Positions 1-7,758 of a stretch of DNA of 42,369 bases are shown piece by piece. Made by a program: the position numbers and the translations under genes. Position 1 is the first letter of the stretch. Each line of letters opens with the position of its first letter. The stretch lies in the IMG/VR virus record IMGVR_UViG_3300036828_000686, positions 66,333 through 108,701 of that record. The stretch is one strand, 5' to 3'. The notes under the pieces are model-generated. The model had not been told where the DNA came from. It saw only the letters and a list, made by a program, of their open reading frames with translations, and searched no databases. Origin of the DNA: a virus.

Positions 1-243
1 GGGACCACGGAGCCAGGTGACGTCCGCGCTGGCCCGCGAGGGTGGAACGTGGACCATGACCACGCCTGCTGCAGCACCCGGAAGCGTTCCTGCGGAGAGT
101 GCATCCGCGGCATCATCTGCTCGCCATGCAACAGGGCGCTGGGATTCCTGCGTGAGGACCCTGTGATCGTCCGGGCAGCGCTGGACTACCTCCTGGCGTA
201 CCAGGCAAGCCGCACCGCCACCGAGGACCACGAGGTCTCCTAG
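1..243 (+). CDS. Recombination endonuclease VII-like protein, 3' part (5' end outside window)
   Basis: The frame is open from base 1, so the gene begins before the window and only about 80 C-terminal codons are seen. The visible part has the VDHDH signature followed by paired cysteines (ACC, CGECIRGIIC, CNRALG). This is the pattern of the phage T4 endonuclease VII family, a zinc-binding His-Me finger nuclease that resolves branched DNA before packaging. The GTG at 49 lies inside the conserved nuclease core and is unlikely to be the true start. It is on the plus strand, converging on the minus-strand block at 320. Family assignment is confident; biochemical role is by family. Confidence 0.85.
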   Translation, partial: GTTEPGDVRAGPRGWNVDHDHACCSTRKRSCGECIRGIICSPCNRALGFLREDPVIVRAALDYLLAYQASRTATEDHEVS

Positions 244-319
244 AGAGACAGTTCGCGGCCGTCACTGGCCAGTATGCCCTGATCGCCTGACGGGACCCAG
301 GGCCGGATGCTACTGCGTG

Positions 320-565
320 CTACTGGCCTGATGGGCAGCCGCGATTGGCCCACGCGCGGCCGTCTTCCCCCCGGACCACCCAGTGGCCGCGCTCACGGGA
401 CTGCCGTGCGTCCAGGGTGCCGTTCCGGCAGGCCCGGCGGACGTGCTCGGTGCTGCACCGGGCGATGATGCCGACTTCGGCGGTGCTGTAGTAGGCGTCG
501 TCGAGGAACCTTCCCGCTACCGGGAGGGGGTAGGTGTCCCCGTAGCCGGCCCACGCCGCGTCCAT
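320..565 (-). CDS. Small helix-turn-helix DNA-binding protein (excisionase/MerR-type HTH)
   Basis: An 81-residue protein. Residues about 25-65 fit the excisionase-like HTH_17 pattern: YYSTAEV opening, a short helix pair, then RRACRNGTLDAR and GHWVV. Such domains bind DNA as regulators or as directionality factors for integrases. No integrase is visible in the window, so a regulatory role is as likely as excision. The ATG at 565 lies two bases after the stop of the upstream glycosyltransferase gene, so it is probably the last gene of the long minus-strand operon. Its ribosome site is weak, which fits translational coupling. Confidence 0.7.
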   Translation of the reverse strand: MDAAWAGYGDTYPLPVAGRFLDDAYYSTAEVGIIARCSTEHVRRACRNGTLDARQSRERGHWVVRGEDGRAWANRGCPSGQ

Positions 566-566
566 G

Positions 567-1631
567 TCACAGCTCGTCCAGCATGCCGAGGAGGGCCTTG
601 ACGTTGGCCTGGAAGGTGCGGTGCCGGACCGCGGCCCGTGCCTTCAGGGCCGCTTCCTCGCGCTCGGTCTCATGGGCCAGCCACCACTTGAGTTGTTCCG
701 CGGCGTCTTCGGCGCTGGCGAAGGTGGGGAGCATGGGGAACAGCTCGTCGGATTCGGGCCGGGGGTCGCGGAGGAAGAACAGGCCGCAGGCGGCCATCTC
801 GATTTCCCGGGGGCCGATCGCGATGCCGTCGAACTCCGCGTCGGCTTCCCGGCGGTAGAGGTTGAGGCCCATTTTGGCGCTGCGGTAGACCCTGGTGGTG
901 AGGGCGTTGTCTACGCATTCGTCCAGTTCGTGGGAGAGCAGGTTGCGGACGGGGGAGTCTCCGATGCTCTGCCAGTTGCCGCCGAGGGTGACGTCGATGC
1001 CCTCGAATGCGCCGTGCTCCAGCATCTGCTCAAAGAACTTGATCCGCGACGGGAAGCCGGTGCCGAGGAAGGCGAAGTCGGTCTGGATGTCGTCTTCGCC
1101 TGGGCCCGGGTAGTGCAGCCGGGGCCGGTAGGCGTGCGGCATGTAGAACGCGGGGATGCCCGCCTCGTCGTACATGGCCAGGTTCGACGGATCGTTGAGC
1201 AGCACCAGGTCGCAGTGCTTCGCGACGTTGAGCTGCCTGCCTTCCTCGTACGGGGATTCGGTGAACAGGACGACGACCTTGATGCCCCGCGAGCGGAGGA
1301 TCTCGATCATGTCGCCGGGCACGAAGAACGCGGACACGATGATGACCAGGTCGGGCAGGAACTGGAAGCAGGTGGAGAAGATCCCGTTTGCTGACAGCCG
1401 GATCACCGAGTCCTTGTCGGCAATCGCCTTCTTGAACTGCACATGCCCGGTGTCGTCATAGACCCCGGTGAACAGGTAGGCGGAGTCGTGGAACGCGATG
1501 CGGTCCTGGAGGTTGTAGTCGATGGTGCGGATACCCATGTCGCACAGGGCCTCATGCCAGCCCATGAACACGTCGTGCACGCTGAACTGGGGTCCGGGGT
1601 GCACGATCAGCACCCGCTCGGGGCGCTTCAC
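567..1631 (-). CDS. CgeB-like glycosyltransferase (GT-B, group 1 type)
   Basis: A 354-residue protein with the two-lobed layout of GT-B enzymes. The N-terminal half begins with a Rossmann strand (RVLIVHPGPQF). The C-terminal half carries the CgeB/group 1 signature, with a FLGTGF-type strand, the segment GLNLYRR and then GPREIEMAACGLFFLRD, in which the Glu-rich loop normally holds the nucleotide sugar. The family transfers a sugar from an NDP-sugar; donor and acceptor are unknown. The start is GTG at 1631 in a GTGA overlap with the stop of the gene upstream. It is separated from the main sugar cassette by 8 kb of virion and head-tail genes, which suggests it may modify a structural protein. 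Confidence 0.8.
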   Translation of the reverse strand: MKRPERVLIVHPGPQFSVHDVFMGWHEALCDMGIRTIDYNLQDRIAFHDSAYLFTGVYDDTGHVQFKKAIADKDSVIRLSANGIFSTCFQFLPDLVIIVSAFFVPGDMIEILRSRGIKVVVLFTESPYEEGRQLNVAKHCDLVLLNDPSNLAMYDEAGIPAFYMPHAYRPRLHYPGPGEDDIQTDFAFLGTGFPSRIKFFEQMLEHGAFEGIDVTLGGNWQSIGDSPVRNLLSHELDECVDNALTTRVYRSAKMGLNLYRREADAEFDGIAIGPREIEMAACGLFFLRDPRPESDELFPMLPTFASAEDAAEQLKWWLAHETEREEAALKARAAVRHRTFQANVKALLGMLDEL

Positions 1632-1930
1632 GCGGTCTCCACCCCGAACTCGACAGTGTCGTCTACGACGGCTACCCGCACCGGCACGGCGAAGAGGTCG
1701 CGGACCCGGCTGGAGATCTCCTCCGCCAGCTGCGCGGTCAGCCTGCCGTGGACCGTGACGACAAGCCGGTCACCGGGCATGACGTCGAGCTTGCTGACTT
1801 CCATCCGCAGCCCGGCCAGGCCGGGGCACGGGCCGGGCGGGTGCAGGCCATCGCATTCCCGTGTGTGGGTGTGCTGGGCAGGCCAGAAGGCATTCGCGTC
1901 CAGCTGGGATTCGGGGAGCTTGTCGATCAT
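1628..1930 (-). CDS. Unknown small protein of the head-tail operon
   Basis: A 100-residue protein starting at ATG 1930, which overlaps the tail terminator stop (ATGA). A longer frame exists upstream but lies inside the tail terminator gene. The N-terminal third has scattered His, Cys and Pro residues (HTHTRECDGLHPP). The C-terminal part alternates short strands and helices and ends in a likely beta segment (RVAVVDDTVEFGV). I do not recognise the family. Position between the tail terminator and the glycosyltransferase suggests a late, possibly structural, protein. Confidence 0.7.
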   Translation of the reverse strand: MIDKLPESQLDANAFWPAQHTHTRECDGLHPPGPCPGLAGLRMEVSKLDVMPGDRLVVTVHGRLTAQLAEEISSRVRDLFAVPVRVAVVDDTVEFGVETA

Positions 1931-2343
1931 GGTGTCGCCGCCATCACTGTGATCATTACCTGTGCGCCAAGGTACTGCTGCCCGGCCCATTCCATAAGCC
2001 CGTAGCCGCGGATCATGTCGAGGTTGATGTAGTCATACACCCCGGCGAGCCGCGGGTTCGCCTTGATCAGCGCGGGCACCGAGCTGGCCCCGGTGGTGGC
2101 CAGCCAGCTGTTCATCAGCGTCACCGACGAGACGTCCTCGGTGTAGCTGGCCAGCAGCACGATCCGCAGCAGGTAGCTGAAGGCCCCGTCGAGGGTGTCG
2201 TATTTCAGGACCTGCTGCTGCTGCGGCAGCACGATCGCGGCGGGCGGGTTCACCTGGGCGGTGAACTGCGCGGAGACACGCAGGTTCGGGATCTGCGCAA
2301 CCACTGCGGCGAGCCCGTTGCAGCAGGCCGTCAGGTCAGCCAT
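1927..2343 (-). CDS. Tail terminator (tail completion) protein
   Basis: A 138-residue protein with the sequence course of siphophage tail terminators: an N-terminal helix (CNGLAAVVAQIPNLRV), a NPPAAIV strand, an aromatic mid-region reporting YDTLDGAFSYLLRIVLLAS, a long loop-helix and a closing LGAQVMITV strand. Members form a ring that stops tail tube growth and joins the tail to the head. The start is ATG 2343, five bases after a GGGAGG site; the GTG at 2349 lies too close to that site. It overlaps the end of the ion channel gene by 8 bases. Recognition is from sequence pattern only. Confidence 0.65.
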   Translation of the reverse strand: MADLTACCNGLAAVVAQIPNLRVSAQFTAQVNPPAAIVLPQQQQVLKYDTLDGAFSYLLRIVLLASYTEDVSSVTLMNSWLATTGASSVPALIKANPRLAGVYDYINLDMIRGYGLMEWAGQQYLGAQVMITVMAATP

Positions 2344-2698
2344 CGTCACCTCCCAGCCGGTTCACGATCGACGTCTGGTGCTCCTCCAGCCGTTCTTCTA
2401 GATGCTCCTTGATGCGGCTCTCGGAACTCTTCACGTGGCCGCTGGTCAGCGCCGAGGTGAACAGGCTGAAGGTGGCCGCGAACAGGGGTACCACGGTGAG
2501 CATGACGATCACCGCGAGAGCTTTCCCGGCATGGGTGTGCGGGGCGATGTCGCCGTAGCCAACTGTGGTGGCCGTGGTGATCGCCCAGTACAGGCCGTCC
2601 ATTTCCGCGATGTGCTCGGTAGCGGCGAAGAGGGAGCCGGCTATCACGTCCAGGGCCGCGGCGCAGGCGACCGTGATCACGGCGATCTTGTGGCTCAC
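2336..2698 (-). CDS. Two-transmembrane potassium channel
   Basis: A 120-residue protein with every part of a minimal 2TM/P potassium channel. TM1 is about residues 5-26, the pore helix 36-44, the selectivity filter TVGYGD at 45-50, and TM2 59-84. The tail (about 92-114) is charged and heptad-like, fit to hold a tetramer together. KcsA has the same plan at about 160 residues and the algal-virus channel Kcv at about 94. The start is GTG 2698 in a GTGA overlap with the upstream membrane gene; the end overlaps the tail terminator. The assignment to K+ rests on the canonical filter. Action on host membrane potential, for example at lysis, infection or exclusion, is inference. Confidence 0.93.
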   Translation of the reverse strand: MSHKIAVITVACAAALDVIAGSLFAATEHIAEMDGLYWAITTATTVGYGDIAPHTHAGKALAVIVMLTVVPLFAATFSLFTSALTSGHVKSSESRIKEHLEERLEEHQTSIVNRLGGDDG

Positions 2699-3060
2699 CC
2701 CTGCCCGGTCCTTTCCTGGTGTGAGTGCCACGCAGCGTGCAGGTGGTGCGACTTCAGCCCGTCGCGGACCTTCTGGTCAGGGTGGTGGATGCGGCACACC
2801 TTGAAGCCGGTGTCCCCGATCGGGTACCGGGCGATCCGCGCACAGCCCTGCTGGTGGCAGCTGATGTGGTGCCACAGGCCCGCGAAGATGCTGCCGGACA
2901 GCAGCACGGTGGTGAGCATCGGGCCGACACCGGACACGAAGTCGTAGCTCATGGACGCCTGGGTGGTGATGCCCAGGGCGTACCGGACCGGGTACCAGAA
3001 GATGATGACCAGGGCCAGTGCGACCCCGAAGCCGAGGACGCCTGCCATCCAGAGCCTCAT
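2695..3060 (-). CDS. Small membrane protein with Cys/His-rich cytoplasmic tail
   Basis: A 121-residue protein with two hydrophobic segments (about 5-27 and 44-63). A tail follows that is rich in metal-ligand residues: WHHISCH, GCARIARYP, VCRIHHPD and a final His-rich stretch. The spacing of two Cys/His pairs suggests a zinc-binding knuckle, which is inference. ATG 3060 overlaps the stop of the head-tail adaptor (ATGA), and its own end overlaps the potassium channel start. The three genes are thus translationally linked. I do not assign a function. A membrane partner of the channel or a lysis accessory are the simplest ideas. Confidence 0.8.
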   Translation of the reverse strand: MRLWMAGVLGFGVALALVIIFWYPVRYALGITTQASMSYDFVSGVGPMLTTVLLSGSIFAGLWHHISCHQQGCARIARYPIGDTGFKVCRIHHPDQKVRDGLKSHHLHAAWHSHQERTGQG

Positions 3061-3998
3061 ACCCCGACCTTCCGGGTTGGTGAGATGTACGGCGTGAGGA
3101 GCTTCTGGATGTAGGGGTTGACTTTCGGCACCCGCACCACACCGAACTCCGAGGTGCCCATCAGGCCGAACGGGCTGTCCTTCAGCTTGAAGAACTCCGA
3201 CGCGACCTGGACCGCGGCCTGCTTGATCCCGAACGGCACCGCGGGCCACCCCCAGGTGCCGATGATCTGAATCCTGTCCCACTTGCTGTACGGCCAGATG
3301 AACGGGAAGAACCTGCCGCCACCGGAGGCGTTGACCGACCGGATCAGCCTGAAGGGCCGCGCCTCGCCTGTGGCGTTGGCGTTGTACTCGTCGTAGCCGA
3401 TCTGCAGCTCGTAGTCGGTGTGAATCGTCCAGGGGGTCTCGAAGATGCCGTCGCCGTCGTAGTCCACGTTGAGTGCGGTGATGGACACCAGGTCGTCGAT
3501 CGGCAGCTCGTAAATGGAATACGGCTGGTAGGTCCGGGTCTCCGCGACCTTCCAGAAGAACCGGCCGGTGAAGCCCTCGATGGCCCGCGCCGCGGCCTGC
3601 ACGGCCAGGGCCAGCTGCAGGTCTGAGGCCGTGTCGGTGATCTGCAGCCGGTCCTTCAGCTCCTCCACCGAGGTGTAGAACTGGTTGATCGTGGACGTCG
3701 GGTTGACCGTCCAGGTGCCGGCCTGGATGTCGCTGGCGGTGCCGGTGCCGATCCAGACGAAGCTCCACAGGCCGACCTTGGTGGACGGCACGAGCAGCTG
3801 GTACAGGCCGGTGCTGATCTTGGTGATGTCAGCCGGGGCGGTGCCGCCGAAGGTGTGGGTGACCGCGATGCCGTCCGGGTCGGTGATCACGCACGAGATG
3901 GTGGTCGGGTCAGTGGGGACGGTGAGGACCTTGAAGGTCATCTGCAGGGTTGCGACGTCGTCGCCTGCGGTGTCCTGGTAGAACACGATAGCGCCCAC
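3057..3998 (-). CDS. Head-tail adaptor (gp6-like connector) with N-terminal Ig-like domain
   Basis: A 313-residue protein in two parts. Residues 1 to about 102 form an all-beta, Ig-like module with repeated Thr/Val strands and the closing strand WSFVWIGTGT. From about 107 the sequence matches the phage gp6-like head-tail connector family: YTSVEELKDRL, then an Ala-rich helix with AAARAIEGFTGRFF, a strand-rich middle and a final helical part. Connectors of this family form the ring under the portal. Usual members are near 100-200 residues, so the N-terminal Ig-like domain is an addition, perhaps exposed on the virion neck. The start is GTG 3998. The gene heads the run that leads through the channel to the tail terminator. 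Confidence 0.75.
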   Translation of the reverse strand: MGAIVFYQDTAGDDVATLQMTFKVLTVPTDPTTISCVITDPDGIAVTHTFGGTAPADITKISTGLYQLLVPSTKVGLWSFVWIGTGTASDIQAGTWTVNPTSTINQFYTSVEELKDRLQITDTASDLQLALAVQAAARAIEGFTGRFFWKVAETRTYQPYSIYELPIDDLVSITALNVDYDGDGIFETPWTIHTDYELQIGYDEYNANATGEARPFRLIRSVNASGGGRFFPFIWPYSKWDRIQIIGTWGWPAVPFGIKQAAVQVASEFFKLKDSPFGLMGTSEFGVVRVPKVNPYIQKLLTPYISPTRKVGV

Positions 3999-4051
3999 GC
4001 GACAGCCCCAGGGGTCAGCGCGGCCACTTCATCCTGTGATCAGGATAGTCC

Positions 4052-4333
4052 TCAGTCGGGCCATTCCCCGATGAAGAAGTCCAGCTGGAAGTTCTCCTCT
4101 ACCAGGCGGTACAGAACGCTCCGGTTACGGCCCCTGATGCGCAGCACGCCGCCGATCTCCAGCCTGTCCAGCGACATGTCCAGCCCGGCCTGGCCGGTGC
4201 GCACCTGCTGGAGCAGCTCGCCGGAGAACATGGCCCGCGGCTCGGCCGCGATGATCTCCAGCCAGCTCTCGGTGCCCTCATAGTGGCGGGACACGATGAC
4301 GCCGTCGTCGTAGTCGCCCTTGGGGATAGCCAT
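4052..4333 (-). CDS. Unknown 93-residue protein before the head-tail adaptor
   Basis: The likely start is ATG 4333; a longer frame upstream has no good ribosome site. The protein is acidic, mixed alpha/beta, with ESWLEIIAAEP and a basic strand pair (VLRIRGRNRSVLYRL) before an acidic end. I do not recognise a family. Its place between the sugar dehydratase and the head-tail adaptor would fit a small head completion protein or a minor virion part. Confidence 0.65.
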   Translation of the reverse strand: MAIPKGDYDDGVIVSRHYEGTESWLEIIAAEPRAMFSGELLQQVRTGQAGLDMSLDRLEIGGVLRIRGRNRSVLYRLVEENFQLDFFIGEWPD

Positions 4334-4362
4334 CAGTACAGGTCCAGGTGGTCCGGTGACTC

Positions 4363-5379
4363 TCACAGCAGCCACTCAGGGTGTTCGAGGCTCCAGCGGA
4401 CCGTCTTGTTCAGGCTCTCCCTGAACGCCACGGGTGGCGTCCAGCCCGCCTTGGTCAGCAGTTCCGGGTCCAGCCCGTAGTGCGGGTCGTGGCCCGGCCG
4501 CGCGGAGTGGAAGTCCAGCAGCCGGTACATCAGCGGCCGGCCGACCTGCTCCGCGATCATGTTCGCCAGGGCCAGGTTATCAATCCGGTCCGGCCCGACG
4601 ATGTTAAACCGGTCAGGCCGGTCGCGATAGGGGAACGAGGCGGGCGGCAGTTCCTTCAGGATGTAGACCAGGGCGTCGGCCAGGTTCCGGGCGTGCAGGT
4701 AATGCCGGGTGCCGATGTCGTCAGGGCGGCCGTGGATGGTCACCTGCTTGCCCTGGGCGATGTGGCCGATGAGCAGTGGCACGAACTTCTCCCGGTCCTG
4801 GCGTTCCCCGATGAGGTTCATGCAGTTGACGATGGTCAGCGGCAGCCCGTAGGTCCGCCAGTAGGCGGTGGAGATGGCCTCCTGGCACGCCTTGCTGGCG
4901 CTGTAGGGGTTGCTGGGGATGATCGGGGACCACTCTGCGTGCGGGACCGGGACGCCGTCTATGACCGGCTCAGGGCCGTAGACCTCGTCGGTGGAGATGA
5001 GGATCACGTGCAGCGGGTTCAGCTTCCTGCACAGCTCCAGGGTGGACAAGATCACGCTCACGTTGTTCAGCACGAACGGCACCGGGTCGTCGATCGAGCG
5101 GTCCACGTGGCTTTCGCTGGCCATGGCCAGGACGTGGTCGATAGGCCCGATGTGGTGCAGGGTCTGGTCGGTGAACGGGGCCACCAGGTCGTGGGTGATG
5201 ACCTGCAGCCGCGGGCGCCAGTTCGGGTGACCCTCCAGGACCTGGGTGATCCGGTCCGTTTTGCCGCGGTGCCGGAAACTGTCGGTCGCCACCACATCCC
5301 AGGCGGTGTTGGTGAAAATGTGCTCCAGGACATGGGAGCCGATGAAACCACCAGCGCCAGTCAGGAAGACCCGGGTCAT
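4363..5379 (-). CDS. rmlB-like: dTDP-glucose 4,6-dehydratase-like SDR enzyme
   Basis: A 338-residue extended short-chain dehydrogenase. The NAD site is TGAGGFIGSH (7-16). The RmlB catalytic set is present: Thr-Asp-Glu at 130-132 (STDEVYGP) and Tyr159/Lys163 in NPYSASK. SESHVDRSI (88-96) is also typical. RmlB-type enzymes convert NDP-glucose to NDP-4-keto-6-deoxyglucose, the gateway to deoxysugars. Substrate here is not certain because close SDR relatives act on other NDP-sugars. It lies apart from the main sugar cassette, just after the repeat-rich fibre gene (9 bases from its stop), which suggests co-expression with virion proteins. No RmlA, RmlC or RmlD homologue is evident nearby. Confidence 0.85.
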   Translation of the reverse strand: MTRVFLTGAGGFIGSHVLEHIFTNTAWDVVATDSFRHRGKTDRITQVLEGHPNWRPRLQVITHDLVAPFTDQTLHHIGPIDHVLAMASESHVDRSIDDPVPFVLNNVSVILSTLELCRKLNPLHVILISTDEVYGPEPVIDGVPVPHAEWSPIIPSNPYSASKACQEAISTAYWRTYGLPLTIVNCMNLIGERQDREKFVPLLIGHIAQGKQVTIHGRPDDIGTRHYLHARNLADALVYILKELPPASFPYRDRPDRFNIVGPDRIDNLALANMIAEQVGRPLMYRLLDFHSARPGHDPHYGLDPELLTKAGWTPPVAFRESLNKTVRWSLEHPEWLL

Positions 5380-5388
5380 GGGGCGCCC

Positions 5389-7746
5389 CTAGTGAATACT
5401 GGCGGCGCCCTCATTCAGGTCAGATACCCCGCTACTGCCCTGTTGCGGATCGGTCATGAGGGAGCGGCCCTCGCTGGGGTCGGCGGCAGGGCTCATCGTA
5501 CCTTCGCTCGTATCAGACGCGGTAGCGCTGCCCTCGTGAGGATCAGCCACCGTGGCGGACCCGGTGCCGGGAATGATGGCCCCCACCGAGGCGCCGCTCC
5601 CGGTCAGCACGGACAGCGCCGCAAGGTTCGCCGCCGTCCCGAAGCGGCCCGAGTCGCTGATGACCGCCAGGGCGGCCAGCGCAGTACCGGCTCCCTGCTG
5701 GCCAGGTGCCGTCAGGACCGCCGCCGCGCTCAGGGCAGCCGCGCCGAAGGCACCTCCCGCAGCCGACCCTGTGAGGACCGAGAGGGCGGCGGGAGTAGCC
5801 GCCGCACCCTGGGTGGCCGCGTTGCCGAGGACTGCCGCAGCGGCCAGGGTGGCCGCTGCGCCCTGGATGGCGCCTGGCGTGTTCAGGGCCGACGCTGCGG
5901 CCAGGGTGGCTGCCGAACGCTGGACTGCGGTCGCGGTCAGCACGGATGCCGCCGCCAGGCTCGCGGTCGCCCCCTGGGTGGCTGCCGCGGTCAGGGCGGA
6001 TGCGGCGGCCAGGGTCGCGGTCGCGCCCTGCACGTCCGCGGCTGCGAGGACCGCGGCGGCGGTCATGGTGGCGACGGCACCCTGGACATCCGCGGCGGAC
6101 AGCACCCCTGCTGCCACCAGGGTTGCGACGGCGCCCTGGATTTCCGCCGTGGCCAGGGCTGAGGCAGCGGTCAGGGTGGCTGAGCCACCACCGGGACTGC
6201 CGCCAGCCCCGGTGAGTACCGACGCCGCCACCAGGGACGCCACCGCGCCCTGGATCGCTGCATTGCTCAGCGCCGAGGCCGCGGTCAGGGTCGCGGCAGC
6301 ACCCTGGATGGCCGCCGCAGACAGCGCACTCGCGGCAGCGAGAGACGCCGAGGTGCCCTGGATTTCCGCAGTAGTCAGGACGGAGGCCGCAGTCAGGGTC
6401 GCCGCTGCGCCCTGGATGACGTCCGGGGCGGTCAGGACCGACGCCGCGGCCAGGGTCGCCGGGGCCCCCTGCCTGGCTGCGGCAGTCAGGGCGGACGCGG
6501 CGGCGAGGCTGGCCGTCGCGCCCTGGATTTCCGCGGCGGTCAGGACGGAGACGGCGGCCAGGGAGGCGACGGCACCCTGGATGACGTCCGGGGCGGTCAG
6601 GGTGCTCGCTGCCGTCAGGGTCGCGGCGCCGGGCACGAACTGGGTGCCCGCTGCGGTGAGCGCGGACGCAGCCGCCAGGGCAGCCGTGGCCCCCTGGGTG
6701 CCCGCGGCGGTCAGCGCGGACGCTGCGGCGAGGGCAGCCGTGGCTGCCTGGATCTCCGCGGCAGTCAGCACGGAGACGGCCGTCACTGTGGCCACGGCGC
6801 CCTGGATGACGTGCGGGGCGGTCAGGACCGAGGCCGCCGCCAGGGTTGCTGCCGTGCCCTGCACTTCTGCGGCGGTGAGGACTGAGGCGGCAGCCAGGGT
6901 GGCCGGGGCCCCCTGGGTGGCTGCCGCGGTCAGTGATGAGGCAGCGGCCAGGGTGGCTGCCCCGGCGAAGATGGCCGCAGTGGAGAGAGGGACGATAATC
7001 TGGCTGCGCGGCGGGGCGGCGGGTGAGCGGTACGGCTGGAGGGGCGGGGCGAGAATAAAACTGGAAGGCAGCGCCGCGGCGAACACCGCGATACCGCCAG
7101 CACCGAACAGGCTGGCGGACGACGTGAACGTGGCCGCGTCCGACAGGATCGCGCCCGATACCGGGCTGGCCAGCAGGTCGATCGCATAGTGGTCACGGGT
7201 GGACGTGGCCCAGTTATTGGACTGGTTGGTGAACGGGGAGCCCTGGGTGTAGGTGCCCGTCGAGACCACGGACTTCTCGACGGCCAGCGCTGCGACCGCG
7301 TACTCGCCGTCGATCGCCACGTTCCCGGCCGTGCTCATCGTCGCGCCGGCCAGGGTGATGGCCGTGGCACCCGACGCGAAGGTGCCCGCCGTGTCCAGCG
7401 GGGACACCGCGTTGCCGCCCGTGAGTTCAATCAGGAGGCACTGGAACAGGGCGCTGCCGACGATGGTGGATGATGTTGAAGGGGCGGCGTCCCCACCTGT
7501 GGCGACGGTGTAGAAACACGCGGAGAGGCTGTGCGGCGCCGTGGGGGTGTTTCCCACGTTCCACGCGGTAAACCAGCCTGCCGGCACGGCCGCCAGGGTC
7601 AGCGACGTGGCCGCCCCGCCGGTCACCAGCATGACCAGGATGTCGCCGGCGGTGCGCGGCTGGGACGCCGCCCACGTGTTGGTTATCCCCGTGCCAGTGG
7701 AGTTGCTGGATGCCGCTGTAGGGGTCCCGACAGGGCTAACAGCCAC
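5389..7746 (-). CDS. Repeat-rich fibre-like virion protein
   Basis: A 785-residue protein in three parts. Residues 1 to about 255 look like a beta-rich phage surface domain, with Gly/Thr/Ala-rich strands. Residues about 258-722 are about 25 copies of a 17-19 residue Ala-rich unit of the type ATLAAASVLTAAEVQGA. The last 55 residues hold a second repeat of about 10 residues with a DP-(H/S)EG core. The gene begins with GTG 7746 after an AAGGGTG site. A fibre or surface adhesin role is inferred from the repetitive, low-complexity layout and from neighbouring virion genes. The opposite strand is open over 1.6 kb only because the repeats have biased codons. Confidence 0.7.
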   Translation of the reverse strand: MAVSPVGTPTAASSNSTGTGITNTWAASQPRTAGDILVMLVTGGAATSLTLAAVPAGWFTAWNVGNTPTAPHSLSACFYTVATGGDAAPSTSSTIVGSALFQCLLIELTGGNAVSPLDTAGTFASGATAITLAGATMSTAGNVAIDGEYAVAALAVEKSVVSTGTYTQGSPFTNQSNNWATSTRDHYAIDLLASPVSGAILSDAATFTSSASLFGAGGIAVFAAALPSSFILAPPLQPYRSPAAPPRSQIIVPLSTAAIFAGAATLAAASSLTAAATQGAPATLAAASVLTAAEVQGTAATLAAASVLTAPHVIQGAVATVTAVSVLTAAEIQAATAALAAASALTAAGTQGATAALAAASALTAAGTQFVPGAATLTAASTLTAPDVIQGAVASLAAVSVLTAAEIQGATASLAAASALTAAARQGAPATLAAASVLTAPDVIQGAAATLTAASVLTTAEIQGTSASLAAASALSAAAIQGAAATLTAASALSNAAIQGAVASLVAASVLTGAGGSPGGGSATLTAASALATAEIQGAVATLVAAGVLSAADVQGAVATMTAAAVLAAADVQGATATLAAASALTAAATQGATASLAAASVLTATAVQRSAATLAAASALNTPGAIQGAAATLAAAAVLGNAATQGAAATPAALSVLTGSAAGGAFGAAALSAAAVLTAPGQQGAGTALAALAVISDSGRFGTAANLAALSVLTGSGASVGAIIPGTGSATVADPHEGSATASDTSEGTMSPAADPSEGRSLMTDPQQGSSGVSDLNEGAASIH
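5575..6975 (-). repeat. Tandem array of about 25 units of roughly 54 bp inside the fibre gene
   Basis: Each unit encodes 17-19 residues with a constant LxAAxxLTAA core followed by a Gln and Gly. Most units are 54 bases, and a few are 51-63 bases where an extra residue (PHVIQ, PDVIQ, FVPG) is inserted. Copies differ at the DNA level, so the array is old or under selection rather than freshly expanded. Arrays of this type can change copy number by recombination. Confidence 0.85.
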
Positions 7747-7758
7747 AGCGGATCACCC

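Noticed and set aside
1927-2343. Tail assembly chaperone with programmed frameshift near the tail terminator
   Set aside because: No overlapping chaperone-like frame with a slippery sequence is seen; the frames around the terminator gene are explained by the stop-start overlaps.
4381-6162. Long plus-strand open frame of 593 codons
   Set aside because: It runs antisense through the RmlB-like gene and the fibre repeats; the translation is Arg/Gly/Val-rich and without domain, as expected for a shadow frame in GC-rich DNA.
5575-6975. CRISPR array
   Set aside because: The repeats are contiguous 54-base coding units without distinct spacers and stay in frame with the fibre protein.
5552-7189. Long plus-strand open frame of 545 codons
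   Set aside because: It is the complement of the Ala-rich repeats in the fibre gene. The open frame results from codon bias of the repeats, and it has no ribosome site and no recognisable product.
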